Below, piece by piece: positions 17,363 to 28,340 of a stretch of 64,000 bases of DNA. The position numbers were made by a program, and so were the translations under genes. The notes under the pieces were generated by a model, which searched no databases, was not told where the DNA came from, and saw only the letters and a list, made by a program, of their open reading frames with translations. The stretch comes from Trichococcus pasteurii. GTDB taxonomy: Bacteria > Bacillota > Bacilli > Lactobacillales > Aerococcaceae. The number at the start of each line of letters is the position of its first letter. Positions within the stretch are counted from its first letter, which is position 1. The stretch is taken from NCBI RefSeq assembly GCF_900112935.1, contig NZ_FONM01000002.1:186001-250000 (forward strand). The letters are read 5' to 3'.

Positions 17363-17995
17363 TTAGCCCTTGAACCAGTTCTCAGGGTCTTTGCTCCAGT
17401 CTTTCAATAACTCCAATTCTTCTTCGGAGATGTAGCTCGTTTCATGGGCAACTTCCAGCAGTGTGCTGTAGTTGGACAATGTGTCGATCGCAAGACCGGC
17501 ATCGGCGAAATTTTTCGTTCCTTTAGCCAATTCGTAGGTGAAGATGGCGACGCAGCCCAATACATTTGCGCCTTCCAGTTCAGCTGCCTTTGATGCTTCG
17601 ATGACGCTGCCGCCTGTTGAAATCAAGTCTTCGACTACGACCATTTTTTGGCCTTCAGTGATTTTGCCCTCGATTTTGCGGCCTGTTCCGTGGTCTTTCG
17701 CTTTGCTGCGGATGTAGACCATCGGCAAGTCCAAAATGTCGGCAATCCATGCAGCATGCGGGATGCCTGCAGTCGCAGTTCCAGCAATCACTTCTGCATC
17801 CGGGTATTTATCTTTGATCAGATCAGCCAAGCCTTGTGCAATCTGTTTGCGCACAGCCGGGTAGCTCATAGTGACGCGGTTATCGCAATAGATCGGGCTT
17901 CTGATGCCTGATGCCCAAGTAAAAGGGTCCTGCGGGCTTAAGCTCACTGCTTTGATGTCCAATAATGATTTTGCTACTTCTTTTGCTATCGTCAT
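17363..17995 (-). CDS. pyrE: Orotate phosphoribosyltransferase
   Basis: A 210-residue enzyme that makes OMP from orotate and PRPP. The PRPP-binding motif [16 protein letters not shown] (about 118-133) and the substrate loop [15 protein letters not shown] are present. Length is normal. The frame runs upstream to 18043 inside pyrF, but the ATG at 17995 follows GGAGCGG and starts one base after the pyrF stop, which implies translational coupling. Last gene of the pyrRKDFE cluster, followed by a strong terminator. Confidence 0.95.
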   Translation of the reverse strand: MTIAKEVAKSLLDIKAVSLSPQDPFTWASGIRSPIYCDNRVTMSYPAVRKQIAQGLADLIKDKYPDAEVIAGTATAGIPHAAWIADILDLPMVYIRSKAKDHGTGRKIEGKITEGQKMVVVEDLISTGGSVIEASKAAELEGANVLGCVAIFTYELAKGTKNFADAGLAIDTLSNYSTLLEVAHETSYISEEELELLKDWSKDPENWFKG

Positions 17996-17996
17996 T

Positions 17997-20402
<2,406 letters not shown>

Positions 20403-20483
20403 AATTATTTTCCTCCTTAATTTTGACAAAATAAGGTGATCTAAAAAAATGCGATGGAGCAAGCTTCAAAGCAAATTCTTCTG

Positions 20484-20497
20484 GGTCTCTCGGGACA
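20484..20497 (-). promoter_or_regulatory. PyrR-like element between pyrR and pyrK
   Basis: Minus-strand UGUCCCGAGAGACC fits the PyrR loop consensus (RUCCNGNGAGGYU) with two substitutions. A run of seven T follows about 60 bases later, but I could not find a convincing terminator stem before it, so this may be a relic or act differently. Confidence 0.5.
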
Positions 20498-20524
20498 CAG
20501 TTAAAGAATCACCGACCTATTTGT

Positions 20525-21130
<606 letters not shown>

Positions 21131-21165
21131 TCACGTGACGCTATACAAAATGTGATGCACCTTTT

Positions 21166-21179
21166 AGCCTCTCTGGACT
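21166..21179 (-). promoter_or_regulatory. PyrR-binding element in the pyrR leader
   Basis: Minus-strand AGUCCAGAGAGGCU is a perfect match to the PyrR loop consensus ARUCCNGNGAGGYU. It lies about 25 bases after the predicted transcription start. Confidence 0.92.
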
Positions 21180-21208
21180 ATTTTAAAGGTTCCTTCAATA
21201 TTACTGTA

Positions 21209-21237
21209 ATGATAACGAATAGAGCCGTTGCTGTCAA
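21209..21237 (-). promoter_or_regulatory. Sigma-70 promoter of the pyrR operon
   Basis: On the minus strand TTGACA (21232-21237) and TATCAT (21209-21214) are separated by 17 bases. The -35 hexamer abuts and slightly precedes the rluD stop codon. Confidence 0.85.
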
Positions 21238-22143
21238 TCAGTTTTTGCGCAGTTCCGCCAGTTTTTCGCTGTAGAAATCAGGCAAAGGCGCTTCGAAGTG
21301 CATTTTCTCACCCGTTGTCGGGTGGATGAAGCCCAAAGTGGCCGCATGCAAATATTGGCCGTGACCGCTTAGCGTTTCAGCAGGTCCGTACATAGGGTCT
21401 CCAGCTACTGGATGGCCAATGTATTTCATGTGGACGCGGATTTGGTGAGTCCGGCCGGTTTCAAGGCGCAGCTTCAGCAAAGTGAAATCACGGAAACGCT
21501 CGATGACCTCAAAATGCGTCACTGCCTTTTTGCCGCCGTCAGCGACTGTGCGTTTTTTGCGGTCAATCATCATCCGGGCGATCGGCGCATCGATGGTGCC
21601 ATCTTCATGCGGTATCACGCCATGGACCAAAGCAAGATAGGCCCGTTCCATCGTATGGTTCTCCAGCTGCTCGGCCAATTTCTGGTGCGCTTCGTTCGTC
21701 TTCGCGACGACCAATAAGCCGGATGTATCCATATCAATGCGGTGAACGATCCCAGGACGGATATTGGCCGTGCCGTCGGATAGCGAGTTTACGTGGAACA
21801 ACAAGCCATTGACCAAGGTGCCGGAAAGATGACCTTTGGATGGATGGACAACCATCCCTGATGGCTTATTGACGACCAACAGCGCATCGTCTTCGTAGAT
21901 GACATCCAAGTCAATGTCCTCCGGTGTGACATTGATTTGTTCCGGTTCCGGAATCGTCAATTCCAGAAGATCCCCATCTTGGACCTTATAATTCGATTTG
22001 ACGGCTTTGTCGTTCACCATCAGATTGCCGTCTTTGATCCATGCCTGAATCTGCGAACGGCTCGTGCCGGTCATGAAATCCGCCAAAATCTTATCGATCC
22101 TGCCGGTTTGACCATCAATATTAAAAACAATTTTTTCTGTCAT
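21238..22143 (-). CDS. rluD: RluA/RluD-family 23S rRNA pseudouridine synthase
   Basis: A 301-residue enzyme that isomerises uridines to pseudouridine, probably in large-subunit rRNA. An N-terminal S4 RNA-binding domain (about 14-70) precedes the synthase domain. The catalytic aspartate is D137 in HRIDMDTSGLL, and the family segments NKPSGMVVHP and GRTHQIRVH are present. It lies directly downstream of lspA, the common Gram-positive arrangement (ylyB in Bacillus). The exact target uridines are inferred from the family, not seen. The pyrR promoter begins right at its end. Confidence 0.9.
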   Translation of the reverse strand: MTEKIVFNIDGQTGRIDKILADFMTGTSRSQIQAWIKDGNLMVNDKAVKSNYKVQDGDLLELTIPEPEQINVTPEDIDLDVIYEDDALLVVNKPSGMVVHPSKGHLSGTLVNGLLFHVNSLSDGTANIRPGIVHRIDMDTSGLLVVAKTNEAHQKLAEQLENHTMERAYLALVHGVIPHEDGTIDAPIARMMIDRKKRTVADGGKKAVTHFEVIERFRDFTLLKLRLETGRTHQIRVHMKYIGHPVAGDPMYGPAETLSGHGQYLHAATLGFIHPTTGEKMHFEAPLPDFYSEKLAELRKN

Positions 22144-22177
22144 CTTCTGAATCCCACTTTACTTTAGCTTATTTTTT

Positions 22178-22648
22178 TTACTTATTTTTACTTCTTTTTA
22201 CTTCTTCCTCTTCCATGAAAAGGATATAGATCGTCATCAGGATGACGCCTATCGTCAAACAGACATCCGCCACATTAAAAATCGGAAAATCGATGAAGTC
22301 CAGACGGAACATATCCACCACATATCCCAACCGCATCCGATCGATGAAATTGCCGAGAGCACCACTCAAAAGAAAAGCATAGCTGATGCCCACGATTTTT
22401 TTGTCGAATCCCTGCTTATGCGCATTATAGACCATCGCACCCACGACGACCACTGTGATGATGAAGAAAAAGAACATTCTTCCTTCAAAAATACCCCAGG
22501 CAGCACCTTCGTTCTGGATATAGAACAAGGACAAGATACCCGGTATAACTTCTTTTACTTCATGTAATGCAAAATTATTTACGATGGCAATTTTGCTCCA
22601 CTGGTCCAGGACCAACAGCAAGATGGCCATTATATAATAGATAATCAT
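22178..22648 (-). CDS. lspA: Prolipoprotein signal peptidase (signal peptidase II)
   Basis: A 156-residue membrane aspartyl protease with four hydrophobic helices. It cleaves signal peptides in front of the lipid-modified cysteine. The catalytic aspartates are D112 (GNFIDRMRLGYVVDM) and D128 (FNVADVCLTIG), and the conserved DQWSK and NEGAAWG motifs are present. Its substrates in this window would include the ABC binding proteins and the deacetylase lipoprotein. The ATG at 22648 follows GAGG. It is cotranscribed with rluD, 34 bases downstream. Confidence 0.95.
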   Translation of the reverse strand: MIIYYIMAILLLVLDQWSKIAIVNNFALHEVKEVIPGILSLFYIQNEGAAWGIFEGRMFFFFIITVVVVGAMVYNAHKQGFDKKIVGISYAFLLSGALGNFIDRMRLGYVVDMFRLDFIDFPIFNVADVCLTIGVILMTIYILFMEEEEVKRSKNK

Positions 22649-22837
22649 CCGACAGCCTCACTTATTCTGAAATTAACGTTTTTTACGTTCCTTTTGCCTC
22701 TATCTATTGTAAACTAATTTTTCGAATTGTATAGTCATTGATTCCGGCATTTCCGTTTGTTGGTGCATCGATCATAATTGCCGCGACTATCGTTTTAATG
22801 TAAATTTAACAATTTTCTGAAGATATTGCGTTCAACC

Positions 22838-22867
22838 TTGATAATCAAGCGCCATTTTCGGTATAAT
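22838..22867 (+). promoter_or_regulatory. Sigma-70 promoter of the deacetylase operon
   Basis: TTGATA (22838-22843) and TATAAT (22862-22867) are separated by 18 bases, about 45 bases upstream of the start codon. Confidence 0.75.
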
Positions 22868-22910
22868 GAAGCTTGTATTGTTATATATCACGTAATAAAG
22901 GAGCTTGTTT

Positions 22911-24290
22911 ATGTTGAGAGGTAAGAAGATTGCATTAGTTTTTGCCGGTGCTCTGGTATTGTCAGCCTGCGCAGATCAAGTTAAGGAAGCGTCAGAGACA
23001 ATCACCCAGATCAAAACCGAGGAAACCGAAATTGTTGCCCAGTTGAATGAGCTGCAACAGTTGGAGACTGCGTTACAGAAAACATTCGATGAATCATTGG
23101 CAAGCGATGAAGAATTAAAGACTTTCAAAGACGGCTCCGCTGCCGTATTCAGCAACCTTGAAGATCGCCGCACTTTAGTCGATTCAATTGAAAGCGCTTT
23201 GGAAGGATTGGCCGAGACTAAAACCGACTTCGTTGCATTCGACGAAGAAACCTTGCCGCTGGATCAGATGCAGGCGATCGGTGAAACGCTGGATTTGTTC
23301 AGCGAAAATTCATTGGCTTACCTGGCTGCCTATAGAGACAGCTTGGATCAGGAGGAAGAACTGTTGACTGGTTTTGGAGCAGATGATTCCACTTTTGACA
23401 CATTCTTTGCGGGCATCGAAGCGATCAACCTGACTGCCGAAACAAACCAAGCAAACCTCTCCCCCGTCGCTGAGAATTTGACGACTTTGGATGCACAATT
23501 GGTTGAATTGGAAGCAGCCATCGCCGCAATCGGCAAGGAAGAAAGTACAGAAACAGACTCTGCTGCCGGTGCTGCGGAATCCTCAGAAACCGCCGCTGCC
23601 GAAAAGCCAGCAAAAAAAGCTGAGCCCGTCAGCTATGAATATCAAATCAATCCGGAGATTTCCACAGTCCAGCCGATTGCTGAGGACGGCAACACGCAAG
23701 TCGCTTTGCTGACTTTCGACGATGCGCCGCAACAACCGAACAGCTACACAGTGGAAATTGCCAAGACCGTCAAATCGAAGGATGCCAACGCTATTTTCTT
23801 CGTGATGGGACAATTCCTGACGAACGAACAGGCGCGAGAAGACATCAAGACCGTCTATGACATGGGCTTCGAAATCGGCAACCATTCTTATTCGCATCCT
23901 GATTTCCAATCTTTGACCTACGATGAGCAACTGGAAGAAATCAAATCGACAAACGACCTGATCGAAGAGATCACCGGTGAGCGTCCGCGCTTCCTGCGTG
24001 CCCCTTACGGACAGTACAATGACGACACCATAGCAATCGCCGCAGCAGAAGGCATGACGATCATGAACTGGACCTACGGCTATGACTGGGTGGAAGAATA
24101 CATGGAAGGCACTGCTTTAGCCGATGTCATGGTGAACTCGCAATACCTGGGAGACGGCGCGAACTTGCTGATGCACGATCGCCCCTGGACAAACGATGCA
24201 ATCGCCGCCATCATCGACGGCTTGCGCGCGAAAGATATCACAATCGTGGATCCGAACGTGATCGAATCACCTGAACGGGAGGAAATGTAA
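22911..24290 (+). CDS. Lipoprotein polysaccharide deacetylase with helical N-terminal domain
   Basis: A 459-residue exported lipoprotein. The signal peptide ends in the lipobox LVLSACAD. Residues about 25-220 are acidic and helical, resembling YkyA-like wall-associated lipoproteins, followed by an Ala/Glu/Ser linker (about 205-240). The C-terminal NodB domain shows TFDDAP (catalytic Asp and metal Asp), HSYSHP (metal histidines), RAPYG and LLMHD (catalytic His), so it should be an active metal-dependent carbohydrate N-deacetylase. The substrate is probably peptidoglycan or another wall glycan. The ATG at 22911 follows AAAGGAG. Its stop overlaps the start of the next gene by one base. Confidence 0.88.
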   Translation: MLRGKKIALVFAGALVLSACADQVKEASETITQIKTEETEIVAQLNELQQLETALQKTFDESLASDEELKTFKDGSAAVFSNLEDRRTLVDSIESALEGLAETKTDFVAFDEETLPLDQMQAIGETLDLFSENSLAYLAAYRDSLDQEEELLTGFGADDSTFDTFFAGIEAINLTAETNQANLSPVAENLTTLDAQLVELEAAIAAIGKEESTETDSAAGAAESSETAAAEKPAKKAEPVSYEYQINPEISTVQPIAEDGNTQVALLTFDDAPQQPNSYTVEIAKTVKSKDANAIFFVMGQFLTNEQAREDIKTVYDMGFEIGNHSYSHPDFQSLTYDEQLEEIKSTNDLIEEITGERPRFLRAPYGQYNDDTIAIAAAEGMTIMNWTYGYDWVEEYMEGTALADVMVNSQYLGDGANLLMHDRPWTNDAIAAIIDGLRAKDITIVDPNVIESPEREEM

Positions 24291-25537
24291 TGATGACCTA
24301 TTTTAAACAGACACTCGCTGCCGCCAGTTTATTGTTTTTCCTATCCGGAACGACAGTAGCTTTGGCCAGCGAAACCGAGAGCACTGCTGCAAGCGAAAAC
24401 GCCACTGCAGAAACAACAGCAGCCACTACTACAAGCACGCTGACGCTGCGCCAAGGTGCCCTTTTGAAGACCCCTACCGCCAAGGAACTGCCGAAGAAAT
24501 TTTTCTACGACAGCGGCGTCGAAATCGCTTATCCGGCTGACGGCGTCAAAGGCATCTATGTGACAGCCTACTCGGTCGGCTATGAAGAAAAATTCAACAA
24601 ATTGGTCGATTACGTCGATTCGACCGACCTGAACGCGATGGTCATCGACATCAAGGACGACATGGGCGTCGTGACTGCGGATTTCAAATCCGATGACACC
24701 CACATCCAGGAAAACACGGAAGAGTACATCCCGGATATTGAAGAGCTGATGGACGTGATGGAAGAGAAACAAATCTATCCGATCGCCCGCATCGTGACCT
24801 TCAAGGACACTCTGTTGGCCAACGAACAGCCGGAAATGTCCTTCACCGAAAGCGATGGCTCTGTCTGGGTCGCTTCCAACGGCGAATCGTTCATCAACCC
24901 GTTCCTGAAGAAGACTTGGGATTATGCAGTCAATGTCGGCATCGAAGCCGCTAAAGTCGGATTCAAGGAAGTCCAGTTCGACTATGTCCGCTTCCCGGAA
25001 GGCTTCGAAGTTTGGGGAGACACATTGAATTATGACATGGGCGACTACGCCGACTTGGAAATGACCAACGACCAAAAACGTGTACAAGCCATCACCGACT
25101 TCACCGCTTATGCGAAAGAGAAACTGATGCCTTATGGCGTGGATGTATCCGTTGATATCTTCGGCTATACAGCCTCTGTCGTCGAAGCATCCGGCATCGG
25201 CCAGAACTTCCCGCAGATTTCCGAAAATGTCGATGTCATCTCCTCGATGATCTACCCGAGCCACTGGGGCACCGATTACTTCGGCATCTACAAGCCGGAT
25301 CTGTATCCGTATGAACTGGTTGCTGAATACATGAAGGTCGAAAACGAGTTGCTTGCAACACTCGAGACACCGCCGATCAGCCGACCATGGCTGCAGGACT
25401 TCACCGCTTCTTACCTGGGTTCCGGGTTCTACCAAACCTACGGCAAAGAACAAGTCGATGCCCAAGTGCAGGCACTGTATGATGCCGGCGTCAACGAGTT
25501 CCTGTTGTGGAATGCGCTGAATAACTACACTTACTAA
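24290..25537 (+). CDS. Exported DUF4015 putative glycoside hydrolase
   Basis: A 415-residue exported protein. The signal peptide (about 1-27, ending ALAS) is followed by a Thr/Ala-rich linker. The rest is a DUF4015 (PF13200) domain, a predicted TIM barrel related to glycoside hydrolases: GVKGIYVTAYSVG, NAMVIDIKDDMG, YPIARIVTFKD, FKEVQFDYVRFPEG and ISSMIYPSHWG are all recognisable. Catalytic activity of this family is predicted, not established. Its ATG overlaps the deacetylase stop (TAATG), so it is translationally coupled to it. The pair probably acts on the same surface polymer. Confidence 0.85.
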   Translation: MMTYFKQTLAAASLLFFLSGTTVALASETESTAASENATAETTAATTTSTLTLRQGALLKTPTAKELPKKFFYDSGVEIAYPADGVKGIYVTAYSVGYEEKFNKLVDYVDSTDLNAMVIDIKDDMGVVTADFKSDDTHIQENTEEYIPDIEELMDVMEEKQIYPIARIVTFKDTLLANEQPEMSFTESDGSVWVASNGESFINPFLKKTWDYAVNVGIEAAKVGFKEVQFDYVRFPEGFEVWGDTLNYDMGDYADLEMTNDQKRVQAITDFTAYAKEKLMPYGVDVSVDIFGYTASVVEASGIGQNFPQISENVDVISSMIYPSHWGTDYFGIYKPDLYPYELVAEYMKVENELLATLETPPISRPWLQDFTASYLGSGFYQTYGKEQVDAQVQALYDAGVNEFLLWNALNNYTY

Positions 25538-25550
25538 CAAGAGCCTAACG

Positions 25551-25586
25551 AAAAGCTCGGCCGGGAAATTTTTCCGGTCGAGCTTT
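25551..25586 (+). terminator. Terminator of the deacetylase-DUF4015 operon
   Basis: AAAAGCTCGGCCGG and CCGGTCGAGCTTTT form a stem with one mismatch and are followed by a T-run, about 15 bases after the stop. It faces the end of cutC. Confidence 0.85.
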
Positions 25587-25612
25587 TTGTCGCCATTCAT
25601 TAATCTGGATTC

Positions 25613-26245
25613 CTACACAATTCGTGTCCCATGTACTTCGGTGAATGCCAAAACTTTTTCAAGGTCTGCCAGATTGTCTTTCGTGATGCCGCCACCCGGC
25701 ATGACCGTCATGTCTGGACTGATTTCCGCAAGTTCGGCAATATGCGCTGCATTATCGAAAATCGTGTTTTCGGTTGGACCGCCATGCGTCAAAATCCGTG
25801 TAAAACCAATTTCTTTCAACCACAACAATGCGTCTTTTTGCTTATCTTCCGGTATTTGATCAAATGCCATATGGAAAACAAGTTCAATCCCATTATCGAT
25901 GGCTAGCTTGGCGATTTCTTCCAAAAATGGTTTATCCAATTCGTCAGCTGCGGTTAATGCTCCTACCGCTATACCATTGGAATGCAAGCCGATTATTTCT
26001 TCCAAATCCCGCATCATGATGGCTTTTTCCGTTATAGAGTAGACAAAATCTCCGCCTCGTGGTCGCAGTATCACGATGATGGATACATCTTTGTCGGAAC
26101 AATACTCCGTGGCAATTTTGATGACGCCAATGCTTGGTGTCGTTCCCCCTACTGCCAAGTTGTCACAAAGTTCAATCCGTTTGGCCCCACGTTCAATGAC
26201 ACCTGGGACGTTCGTAAAATTTTCTACACACGCTTCTTTTAACAT
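25613..26245 (-). CDS. cutC: CutC family protein
   Basis: A 210-residue TIM-barrel protein of the CutC family. The start MLKEACVENF, RIELCDNLAVGG, VILRPRGGDFVYS, HMAFDQ and ILTHGGP followed by MPGGGIT match family signatures. CutC was named for copper homeostasis, but its biochemical role is unsettled. AGGTGATGG precedes the ATG. A terminator separates it from the PTS genes upstream, so it probably has its own promoter despite lying on the same strand. Confidence 0.88.
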   Translation of the reverse strand: MLKEACVENFTNVPGVIERGAKRIELCDNLAVGGTTPSIGVIKIATEYCSDKDVSIIVILRPRGGDFVYSITEKAIMMRDLEEIIGLHSNGIAVGALTAADELDKPFLEEIAKLAIDNGIELVFHMAFDQIPEDKQKDALLWLKEIGFTRILTHGGPTENTIFDNAAHIAELAEISPDMTVMPGGGITKDNLADLEKVLAFTEVHGTRIV

Positions 26246-26271
26246 TCCATCACCTCAAGGTTACTGTACCT

Positions 26272-26306
26272 AAAAAAGCACAAAGCTGTTCTATTCGCTT
26301 CGTGCC
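26272..26306 (-). terminator. Terminator after the extra PTS IIB gene
   Basis: On the minus strand GGCACGAAGC pairs with GCTTTGTGC around a ten-base loop and is followed by six T, about 15 bases past the IIB stop. Confidence 0.7.
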
Positions 26307-26322
26307 TTCTTTTAATGAGCGC

Positions 26323-26820
26323 CTATACTAAGCCTTCTTTTTTCAGCACTTGCATGAGATCTACTTTATTGTCAGCGACGACCTTCCTAATATCCAAGTG
26401 GATGCCCTTATAGTTCAAGTACTCAAAAGCCTGAATATCACGTTTGTCGACCGCTACTGCGTTTGTGATCATCTTCTTACCATCCGAATAGCTCATGCTG
26501 CCGATATTGACGGAATCAATTTGAACGCCCCTTTGCACGATTCGTGCGATATCGGTAGGATTCGTAAACAAGAGCATCGCGCGGAATTGATTGAGCGTAT
26601 CATCAAAGTAAATTTCGATAAACTTTTCTACTGGAATCACATTGACCTTTACACCTGGTGGAGCGACCTGACGCAAGAGCGTCTTTCGCAGATGATCCTG
26701 CGCCACCTCATCACTGATGACAATAATCCGCTCTGCTTTACTTTGCTTTGTCCACACGGTTGCCACCTGCCCATGAATCAAACGATCGTCGATTCGGACT
26801 AATCGAATATCCATTGCCAC
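26323..26820 (-). CDS. Stand-alone mannose-family PTS IIB protein
   Basis: A 165-residue cytosolic IIB protein of the mannose/sorbose PTS family. The phosphorylatable histidine is in DRLIHGQVAT (about residue 16), and VAPPGVKVNVIPV and NIGSMSYSDGKK match the fold. It carries a normal GTG start preceded by AAGGAGG. It is an additional IIB: the IIB of the main transporter is already fused in ManL, 3 kb upstream. No IIA, IIC or IID accompanies it, so it must share the neighbouring ones or act as a phosphorylation-state partner, for instance of the ManR activator; that is inference. It lies 68 bases after manO. Confidence 0.85.
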   Translation of the reverse strand: MAMDIRLVRIDDRLIHGQVATVWTKQSKAERIIVISDEVAQDHLRKTLLRQVAPPGVKVNVIPVEKFIEIYFDDTLNQFRAMLLFTNPTDIARIVQRGVQIDSVNIGSMSYSDGKKMITNAVAVDKRDIQAFEYLNYKGIHLDIRKVVADNKVDLMQVLKKEGLV

Positions 26821-26888
26821 TTCAAAACCTCCTTAACACGCTCTTCCAGCAACCGCCAAACATATGCATCTCAAATTCCCGCTGCTAT

Positions 26889-27269
26889 TCAGGATGCTTT
26901 CTTTTTGAACATGTGCTTGAAGGCATTCTTCAAAACATCGAAGAAACCCAATGATTGAACCATGTGATCTGGACTTACATAGAGCCGGATCGCACGTAGC
27001 ACGTCTTTGGGATTTTTTGCTGAAAAAGTATACGTACCGTCTTTTTTTGTTTGAAGCGCAAAGCGGGGAATCCACTTTCCTTTGAACATCACGGATGCCA
27101 AGACATAGTCGACCTCTTCCCAAGGGATTTGAATGAATTTTCGCGGATCACGATGATGGTAAAATTCAAACGCTTTATCTCCGATCATAATTTTCCCATA
27201 GTCTGTCAAACCCATATAAGAAGTACCATCCACTGCCATATCAACCTTTGTATTCAGGGATTCAACCAT
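26889..27269 (-). CDS. manO: DUF956 family protein ManO
   Basis: A 126-residue cytosolic protein of the DUF956 family, commonly encoded downstream of manLMN in Lactobacillales and usually called ManO. The central stretch FYHHRDPRKFIQIPWEEVDYVLASVMFKGKWIPRF is characteristic. It has been proposed to be a regulator, but its mechanism is not known. It lies beyond a strong terminator after manN and has its own promoter-like sequence overlapped by a perfect palindrome, so expression is probably partly uncoupled from the PTS. GAGAGGGG precedes the ATG. Confidence 0.8.
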   Translation of the reverse strand: MVESLNTKVDMAVDGTSYMGLTDYGKIMIGDKAFEFYHHRDPRKFIQIPWEEVDYVLASVMFKGKWIPRFALQTKKDGTYTFSAKNPKDVLRAIRLYVSPDHMVQSLGFFDVLKNAFKHMFKKKAS

Positions 27270-27301
27270 TGCATATGCCCCTCTCTCATTTCGTCTGGTT
27301 T

Positions 27302-27332
27302 GAGTATAATATATACTCTTTACTTTTTACAA
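27302..27332 (-). promoter_or_regulatory. Promoter of manO with an overlapping palindrome
   Basis: On the minus strand TTGTAA (27327-27332) and TATACT (27303-27308) are separated by 18 bases. The palindrome GAGTATA-ATA-TATACTC (27302-27318) covers the -10 region and could be an operator. Confidence 0.5.
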
Positions 27333-27366
27333 GAAAAACAAGGCTCAGGCCTGTTTGCCTGAGCCT
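27331..27366 (-). terminator. Terminator after manN
   Basis: AGGCTCAGGC (27341-27350) and GCCTGAGCCT (27357-27366) form a perfect 10-bp stem with a six-base loop. Read on the minus strand it ends TGTTTTTCTT. About 30 bases after the manN stop. Confidence 0.9.
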
Positions 27367-27396
27367 CATAATCGTCATTTTTGATGCATCCGAAAA

Positions 27397-28323
27397 TTAT
27401 AGCAATCCGATCAAGCGTCCGCCGATACCGACAACGAACAAACCAAGAATGATCACGATTGGAGAAACTTTCTTCTTCAGTAACCACATGCATAGGAATG
27501 TCAACAGCAATGCTGCCAATCCAGGTATCAATTGATCCAGGTTGTTCTGCAGGGTAGTGACTTTTGTGTCAGTCAGTGACAAACCTGAAGTGTACTGTGT
27601 CAAAGCTTGCTGGATACCGGCAGTGCCACTCGGCAAGTTTTCCCAATCGATAAATGCGCCTTCTGAAAGTTTCACTGAAGAAACGGTTGGAGCAAACGAG
27701 ATGGATACCCAACGTTGCACCAAGGCAGCCAATACGAACATCCCAAGAATGGAAGCTCCTTTTGTCAAATCTTGCAGTATTCCGCCAGACAAATCCTCAG
27801 TGATTTTTGATCCAGCTTTATAACCGAATTCTTGGGTGTACCACATGAATCCCCAACGGATAGCGTTCCATGCAACAAAGAATAAGATAGGTCCTAAGAT
27901 ATTTCCTGTTAAGGCCAAGGATGCACCTAAAGCCCCCAGAATTGGACGAACTGTAAACCAGAACACAGGGTCACCAACACCGGCAAGAGGTCCCATCATC
28001 CCGACCTTCACACCTTGAATCGTAACATCATCTACTGGAGCTCCGTTTGCGCGTTCTTCTTCCAGAGCCAGCGTTACTCCTAATACTGGAGATGCCACAT
28101 ATGGATGTGTATTGAAGAATTCCAAGTGGCGTTTCAATGCTAGGACGCGATCTTCTTTTTCTGGATAAAGTTTCTTGATTGCTGGAATCATTGCGAAAGC
28201 CCAGCCACCGTTTTGCATCCGTTCATAGTTCCATGATCCTTGAATGAAGGTGGAACGCCAAGCAACCGCTAATCGATCTTTTTTAGTTAATACGAATTTT
28301 TTTGCTACCGTATTTTGTGTCAT
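27397..28323 (-). CDS. manN: PTS mannose-family IID membrane component
   Basis: A 308-residue membrane protein that forms the sugar channel with IIC. Recognisable IID segments are RSTFIQGSWNYERMQNGGW at the N-terminus, VGMMGPLAGVGDPVFWFTVRPI and a C-terminal hydrophobic block. Length is normal. It lies 17 bases after manM and ends before a strong terminator. The main substrate of manLMN systems is usually glucose or mannose; this cannot be fixed from sequence alone. Confidence 0.92.
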   Translation of the reverse strand: MTQNTVAKKFVLTKKDRLAVAWRSTFIQGSWNYERMQNGGWAFAMIPAIKKLYPEKEDRVLALKRHLEFFNTHPYVASPVLGVTLALEEERANGAPVDDVTIQGVKVGMMGPLAGVGDPVFWFTVRPILGALGASLALTGNILGPILFFVAWNAIRWGFMWYTQEFGYKAGSKITEDLSGGILQDLTKGASILGMFVLAALVQRWVSISFAPTVSSVKLSEGAFIDWENLPSGTAGIQQALTQYTSGLSLTDTKVTTLQNNLDQLIPGLAALLLTFLCMWLLKKKVSPIVIILGLFVVGIGGRLIGLL

Positions 28324-28340
28324 GTTTGCAGTCTCCTTTC

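Noticed and set aside
24341-25600. Minus-strand frame of 419 codons
   Set aside because: Antisense shadow of the DUF4015 gene; no start signal and no protein-like domain.
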